Shown: positions 23,069 to 26,149 of the stretch, piece after piece
Position numbering within the stretch: the first letter of the stretch is position 1
Layout of the letters: every line of letters begins with the position of its first letter
Assembly: GCA_030539135.1 (NCBI GenBank)
Contig: JAUNSQ010000001.1
Location: forward strand, 1 to 26,149
DNA from: Synergistaceae bacterium
Lineage (GTDB): Bacteria > Synergistota > Synergistia > Synergistales > Synergistaceae
Length of the DNA: 26,149 bases
Reading direction: 5' to 3'
Made by a program: the position numbers and the translations under genes
The notes under the pieces: generated by a model
The model's input: only the letters and a program-made list of their open reading frames with translations
What the model was told of the DNA's origin: nothing
Database searches by the model: none

Positions 23069-24229
23069 TTGCATGATGTAAATTTTGATGAAATCATAGA
23101 CCGCAGGAATACTGGGACAAGAAAATGGGATCGCATGGACGAGCTGTTCGGGCGAAATGATTTGATGCCGTTCTGGATCGCCGATATGGACTTCAAAACC
23201 TCGAATGATATTATTTCAGCTCTGAAAGACGAATGTGAACGTGGCGTTTTCGGTTACCCAGACAAACTCGATGAATGCCGAGAAGCGTTGATTCCGTGGA
23301 TGAAGGCTCGTCACAACTGGGATATCCCTAAGGGCGCTATATCTTTTTTCCCAAGGATCATGGGTGGAATTGCTATTGCCATCGAAAGTTTCACTCGACC
23401 TGGGGATAAAATCGTCATACAGTCGCCAGTGTACCCGCCTTTTGCGAACATGGTAGATTATGCCGGCAGAGAATTAAAAGAAAATCCTCTCATAAACAAC
23501 GATGGGAAATATGAGATAGACTTCGGTGGGCTGGAAAAACTTTTCCAAGACGGCGCTCATGTTTTGATGTTCTGCAGCCCACACAACCCCGTAGGAAGGG
23601 TTTGGAGCAAAGAAGAGCTGTGTCGCCTGGCGGAGCTTTGCCAAAAATATAATATTCTCATATTCTGTGACGAGATACATCACGATCTAATATATTCAGG
23701 GCATCAACATACGTGTTTGGGTTCGATGGACGGTATTAGGGAAAGTCTGATAACCTTTGTCGCGCCGACAAAGACGTTTAACCTCCCGGGTCTGATGGCC
23801 TCGGCTGCCATTATTGAAAACAAGGCCATGGCCGAGGCGTATGACAAATCGCTGAAGAGGTTTGATATTCAAGTCAACCAGATGGGGCAAACGGCGTTCA
23901 TAGCCGCTTATCAAAAAGCCAAGAACTGGCTTGAACAGCTTCTGCCTTACCTCGAGGGAAACAGAGATTTTGTTTATGAGGAAATCAAGAAGTGCAAATC
24001 GATATCAGCGTTCCGCCCCGAAGGGACGTATCTCTATTGGCTGGATTTCTCTCCGTCCGGGCTCAACGCCGAAGAAATTCAGAAGAAACTGACCGATGTC
24101 GCCGGAGTAGCGCTGCACGACGGGAGAATGTTCGGTAAGTGCGGAGAGAAATTTATGCGCCTCAATATCGCGTGCCCCAGAGAGTATTTACGCAAGGGCA
24201 TAAACAAAATAATCGGCGCTTTTGAGTAA
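23069..24229 (+). CDS. MalY/PatB-type C-S lyase (PLP aminotransferase fold)
   Basis: A 386-residue cytoplasmic PLP enzyme of fold type I. The start is TTG at 23069 with GAGG 9 nt upstream; the nearby ATG at 23073 is out of frame. Motifs fit the MalY/PatB group: FWIADMDF near the N-terminus (35-42), GYP, SPHNPVGRVW (170-179), CDEIHHDL (200-207) and the PLP lysine K235 in APTKTFNLPG. Members cleave cystathionine, cysteine or related thioethers by beta-elimination to pyruvate, ammonia and a thiol. As last gene of the TRAP operon it probably processes the imported compound. A strong terminator follows. Confidence 0.92.
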   Translation: MHDVNFDEIIDRRNTGTRKWDRMDELFGRNDLMPFWIADMDFKTSNDIISALKDECERGVFGYPDKLDECREALIPWMKARHNWDIPKGAISFFPRIMGGIAIAIESFTRPGDKIVIQSPVYPPFANMVDYAGRELKENPLINNDGKYEIDFGGLEKLFQDGAHVLMFCSPHNPVGRVWSKEELCRLAELCQKYNILIFCDEIHHDLIYSGHQHTCLGSMDGIRESLITFVAPTKTFNLPGLMASAAIIENKAMAEAYDKSLKRFDIQVNQMGQTAFIAAYQKAKNWLEQLLPYLEGNRDFVYEEIKKCKSISAFRPEGTYLYWLDFSPSGLNAEEIQKKLTDVAGVALHDGRMFGKCGEKFMRLNIACPREYLRKGINKIIGAFE

Positions 24230-24263
24230 CAAGAAAATTCTTCCCATATCAGGCTGTGATGCC

Positions 24264-24305
24264 AATGAGAGCGTGCCGCGAAAACTTCCGCGGCACGCTC
24301 TCATT
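24264..24305. terminator. Strong bidirectional terminator
   Basis: A perfect 17-bp stem (24264-24280 with 24289-24305) with an 8-nt loop; the base ends in A/T on both sides. It ends the plus-strand TRAP-lyase operon and the converging minus-strand paaK transcript. Confidence 0.92.
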
Positions 24306-24324
24306 TATCATAACCAGTTATTGT

Positions 24325-25554
24325 CTATCCTCTGTTGTCGATTACCCTCTTCGTTTTCTTTTCGCTGCGCGGGAGGTCGCCGATCTTCAAGACCTGCGGA
24401 ACGACTTTGATGCCGATGCCGGATTTGCATTCGTTGACGAGCTCTTCGGCGAGCTTTTCCGTATCGGCTCCGGGTTCGGCCTCAGCCTGAACGATCATCC
24501 TGTCGCGGAGGTCTTCGTTCTCAAGGATTATCCTATATTCGCTTGAGAAGCCGTCTATCTTCGAGAGTATCGCCTCGACCTGCGCCGGGTAGATGTTCGT
24601 CCCCTTGACCTTTATCATGTCGTCGCTTCTTCCGACGATGCGGTCAAGCCTCGGGAACGGCGAGCCGCACGGGCACTGTCCGGGGATTATCCTCGTGATG
24701 TCGTGCGTGCGGTAGCGGATGAGCGGCGCGCCCTCCTTGCGGAAGGTCGTTATCACGAGTTCGCCCTGCTCGCCATCGGGGAGCGTCTTGCCTGTCTTGG
24801 AGTCTATTATCTCACAGTAGATGTAGTCGTTGAAGTAGTGCATCCCCGTATGTTCGTGGCAGTCTATCGCGATGCCGGGGCCATATATCTCCGTCAGTCC
24901 GTAAATATCGAAGAATTCTATCTTGAGCGATTCATATATCCTCGCGCGTATCTTGTCGCCCCAGCGCTCCGAGCCGAAGATGCCCTTCTTGAGGTGTATA
25001 TTGTCGCGTAGTCCTCTGGCGTCGACCTCTTCCGCGAGCGCGAGCCCGTATGACGACGTCCCGATAAGGACGGAGGATTTAAGGTTGCACATTATCTGTA
25101 TCTGTCTCTCGGTGTTGCCCGGGCCGGTCGGTATGACCATCGCGCCGAGGCGTTCCGCTCCGGCCTGGAAGCCGAAACCCGCCGTCCAGAGCCCGAAGCC
25201 CGGCGTTATCTGCACACGGTCTTTCTCCGATACGCCCGCGAACTGATAGCAGCGCTCCATCATAACGGCCCAGTCCTCTACGTCCTGCGCCGTATATGGC
25301 ATCATGACGGGCATTCCGGTCGTGCCCGACGAGGAATGGATGCGTATGACCCTGTCGGTTGACACGGCGAACATGCCCATCGGGTACGCGTCGCGCAGGT
25401 CGTCCTTATCTGTAAAGGGCAGCGTTTCAAACTGCTCTTTCGTCATCATCGTGTCTATCGGTATGCCCTTGAACTTCTCCTGATATATCGGGCATGACTT
25501 CGCTACTCTTCTTGCCTGCTCAAAACACTGGCTCATTATGCTAAGTTCGTTCAT
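24325..25554 (-). CDS. paaK: Phenylacetate-CoA ligase family protein
   Basis: A 409-residue adenylate-forming enzyme. The P-loop-like SSSGTTGMP (74-82), YGLTEIYGPG (218-227), YRTHD (281-285) and GRSDDMIKVKGTNIYP (308-323) match phenylacetate-CoA ligases, including the C-terminal AMP-binding domain. It links aryl-acetate to CoA using ATP; in amino-acid fermenters next to ior genes it may run with IOR products, aryl-acetyl-CoA to aryl-acetate. The start has AGGAG about 13 nt upstream and a weaker AGAAG closer. It follows iorB by 84 nt in the same direction. Confidence 0.92.
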   Translation of the reverse strand: MNELSIMSQCFEQARRVAKSCPIYQEKFKGIPIDTMMTKEQFETLPFTDKDDLRDAYPMGMFAVSTDRVIRIHSSSGTTGMPVMMPYTAQDVEDWAVMMERCYQFAGVSEKDRVQITPGFGLWTAGFGFQAGAERLGAMVIPTGPGNTERQIQIMCNLKSSVLIGTSSYGLALAEEVDARGLRDNIHLKKGIFGSERWGDKIRARIYESLKIEFFDIYGLTEIYGPGIAIDCHEHTGMHYFNDYIYCEIIDSKTGKTLPDGEQGELVITTFRKEGAPLIRYRTHDITRIIPGQCPCGSPFPRLDRIVGRSDDMIKVKGTNIYPAQVEAILSKIDGFSSEYRIILENEDLRDRMIVQAEAEPGADTEKLAEELVNECKSGIGIKVVPQVLKIGDLPRSEKKTKRVIDNRG

Positions 25555-25600
25555 CTCTTCTGTTCTCTCCTATTCCATATCAAAAATTTATTTGTTCCTA

Positions 25601-25621
25601 TCCCACGGCTTTGCCCTGGGA
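25601..25621 (-). other. Weak intercistronic hairpin between iorB and paaK
   Basis: A 9-bp stem with one internal mismatch and a 3-nt loop in the 84-nt gap. No T-run follows on the minus strand, so it is probably an mRNA processing or stability element, if anything. Confidence 0.3.
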
Positions 25622-25638
25622 AAATTATCTCGCGATTT

Positions 25639-26149
25639 CTATTTGCTCCCACGCCATCGCTCGGCCTCTTTTATCCCGAGCTCGAAGGCCCTTATGTTCA
25701 TGTCGAGGAGTTTAGGCTTGACGCATTCTTTTATCGCCGCGCGTATCTCTTCCTCCGAGAACGGCAGCATAGAGGCCCCGCATGCCGCTCCGAGCAGCAC
25801 GATATTGAGCGTGCGGGCGTCCCCGGCCTCGAGCGCAAGTTTCGTCCCGCTTATGTACACGCCGTCCGGCGCGTTCTTCCTCAGAACGCCGAGGTATTCG
25901 TCCTCAAGGTATTTTCCCTGTTTTAGCGCGACGTTCGTCGGAACGATTTTGTCTATGTTGACGATACACCTTGAGCCTTTTGTGAGCTTAGGTACCTGGC
26001 GCGCGGCTTCCGCGAGCTCGAAACCTATGAGGATATCCGCGTGATATGTCGGTATGACCGGCGACACGCCCTCTCCGCCGATGCGTATGTGGCTCGAGAC
26101 GGAACCGCCGCGCTGCGCCATCCCTATCGTCTCGGATGTGCGAAGGAAG
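25639..26149 (-). CDS. iorB: Indolepyruvate ferredoxin oxidoreductase beta subunit, partial
   Basis: The C-terminal 170 residues; the 5' end lies beyond the window. The frame is open to the edge and reads FLRTSETIGMAQRGGSVSSHIRIG, the signature of the gamma-type catalytic domain of 2-oxoacid:ferredoxin oxidoreductases, so the internal Met at 26121 is not the start. Further support comes from ADILIGFELAEAAR, NIVLLGAACGASMLPF and the C-terminal SEEEIRAAI... NIRAFELGI. With IorA (TPP subunit, expected upstream, outside the window) it oxidises aryl-pyruvates from aromatic amino acids to aryl-acetyl-CoA and reduced ferredoxin. Confidence 0.9.
   Translation of the reverse strand, partial: FLRTSETIGMAQRGGSVSSHIRIGGEGVSPVIPTYHADILIGFELAEAARQVPKLTKGSRCIVNIDKIVPTNVALKQGKYLEDEYLGVLRKNAPDGVYISGTKLALEAGDARTLNIVLLGAACGASMLPFSEEEIRAAIKECVKPKLLDMNIRAFELGIKEAERWRGSK

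Overview
The window reads like the chromosome of an anaerobic, amino-acid-fermenting bacterium, most likely of the Synergistota (Cloacibacillus/Synergistes type). This is inferred from gene content: a single-chain pyruvate:ferredoxin oxidoreductase, an indolepyruvate ferredoxin oxidoreductase subunit next to a phenylacetate-CoA ligase, a TAXI-type TRAP transporter, a V4R/GGDEF pair and a DUF3160 protein. Most of the window is GC-rich. The 19.3-24.2 kb operon is visibly more AT-rich. I saw no rRNA, tRNA, CRISPR array, transposase or integrase.

Layout. 1-416 has no confirmed gene but holds a run of 13 G. 480-1145 (+) is a small exported protein that converges on a PFOR-carboxyltransferase operon (6337 down to 1244, minus); the two share a bidirectional terminator. 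Next, on the minus strand, come a CNNM/CBS (HlyC/CorC) membrane protein, a V4R-GGDEF signalling pair and a nucleotidyltransferase. 10367-15040 (+) is a run of three exported proteins: a CapA-like lipoprotein, a DUF3160 protein and a Memo-family protein with a signal peptide. 15797-15094 (minus) holds a very small gene with an in-frame TGA, followed 2 nt later by an HdeD-family membrane protein. 16039-18782 (+) is a pair of overlapping MATE transporter genes. 18889-19167 (+) is an unrecognised 92-aa protein. 19372-24229 (+) is a self-contained operon: GntR repressor with a clear promoter and operator, TAXI binding protein, fused TRAP permease, and a MalY/PatB-type C-S lyase. 24325-26149 (minus) carries paaK and a partial iorB.

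The most interesting item is at 15648-15797 (minus). A gene with a good ribosome binding site reads 12 codons, meets TGA directly after Cys-Pro-Pro, and then continues in the same frame for 36 more codons as a membrane helix plus charged tail. It stops exactly in front of HdeD and carries HdeD's ribosome binding site in its last codons. A hairpin with a GGUC apical loop begins 15 nt after the TGA and puts its loop 23 nt after it, as expected of a bacterial SECIS element. I read this as a 49-residue membrane selenoprotein with a CxxU redox motif. TGA is an ordinary stop elsewhere in the window (for example the first MATE gene), so genome-wide reassignment is unlikely.

How the genes fit together. 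The C-S lyase, IOR and PFOR all process amino-acid carbon: beta-elimination gives pyruvate, IOR oxidises aryl-pyruvates, and PFOR turns pyruvate into acetyl-CoA and reduced ferredoxin. The carboxyltransferase connects pyruvate with oxaloacetate. The rest is envelope, efflux and signalling.
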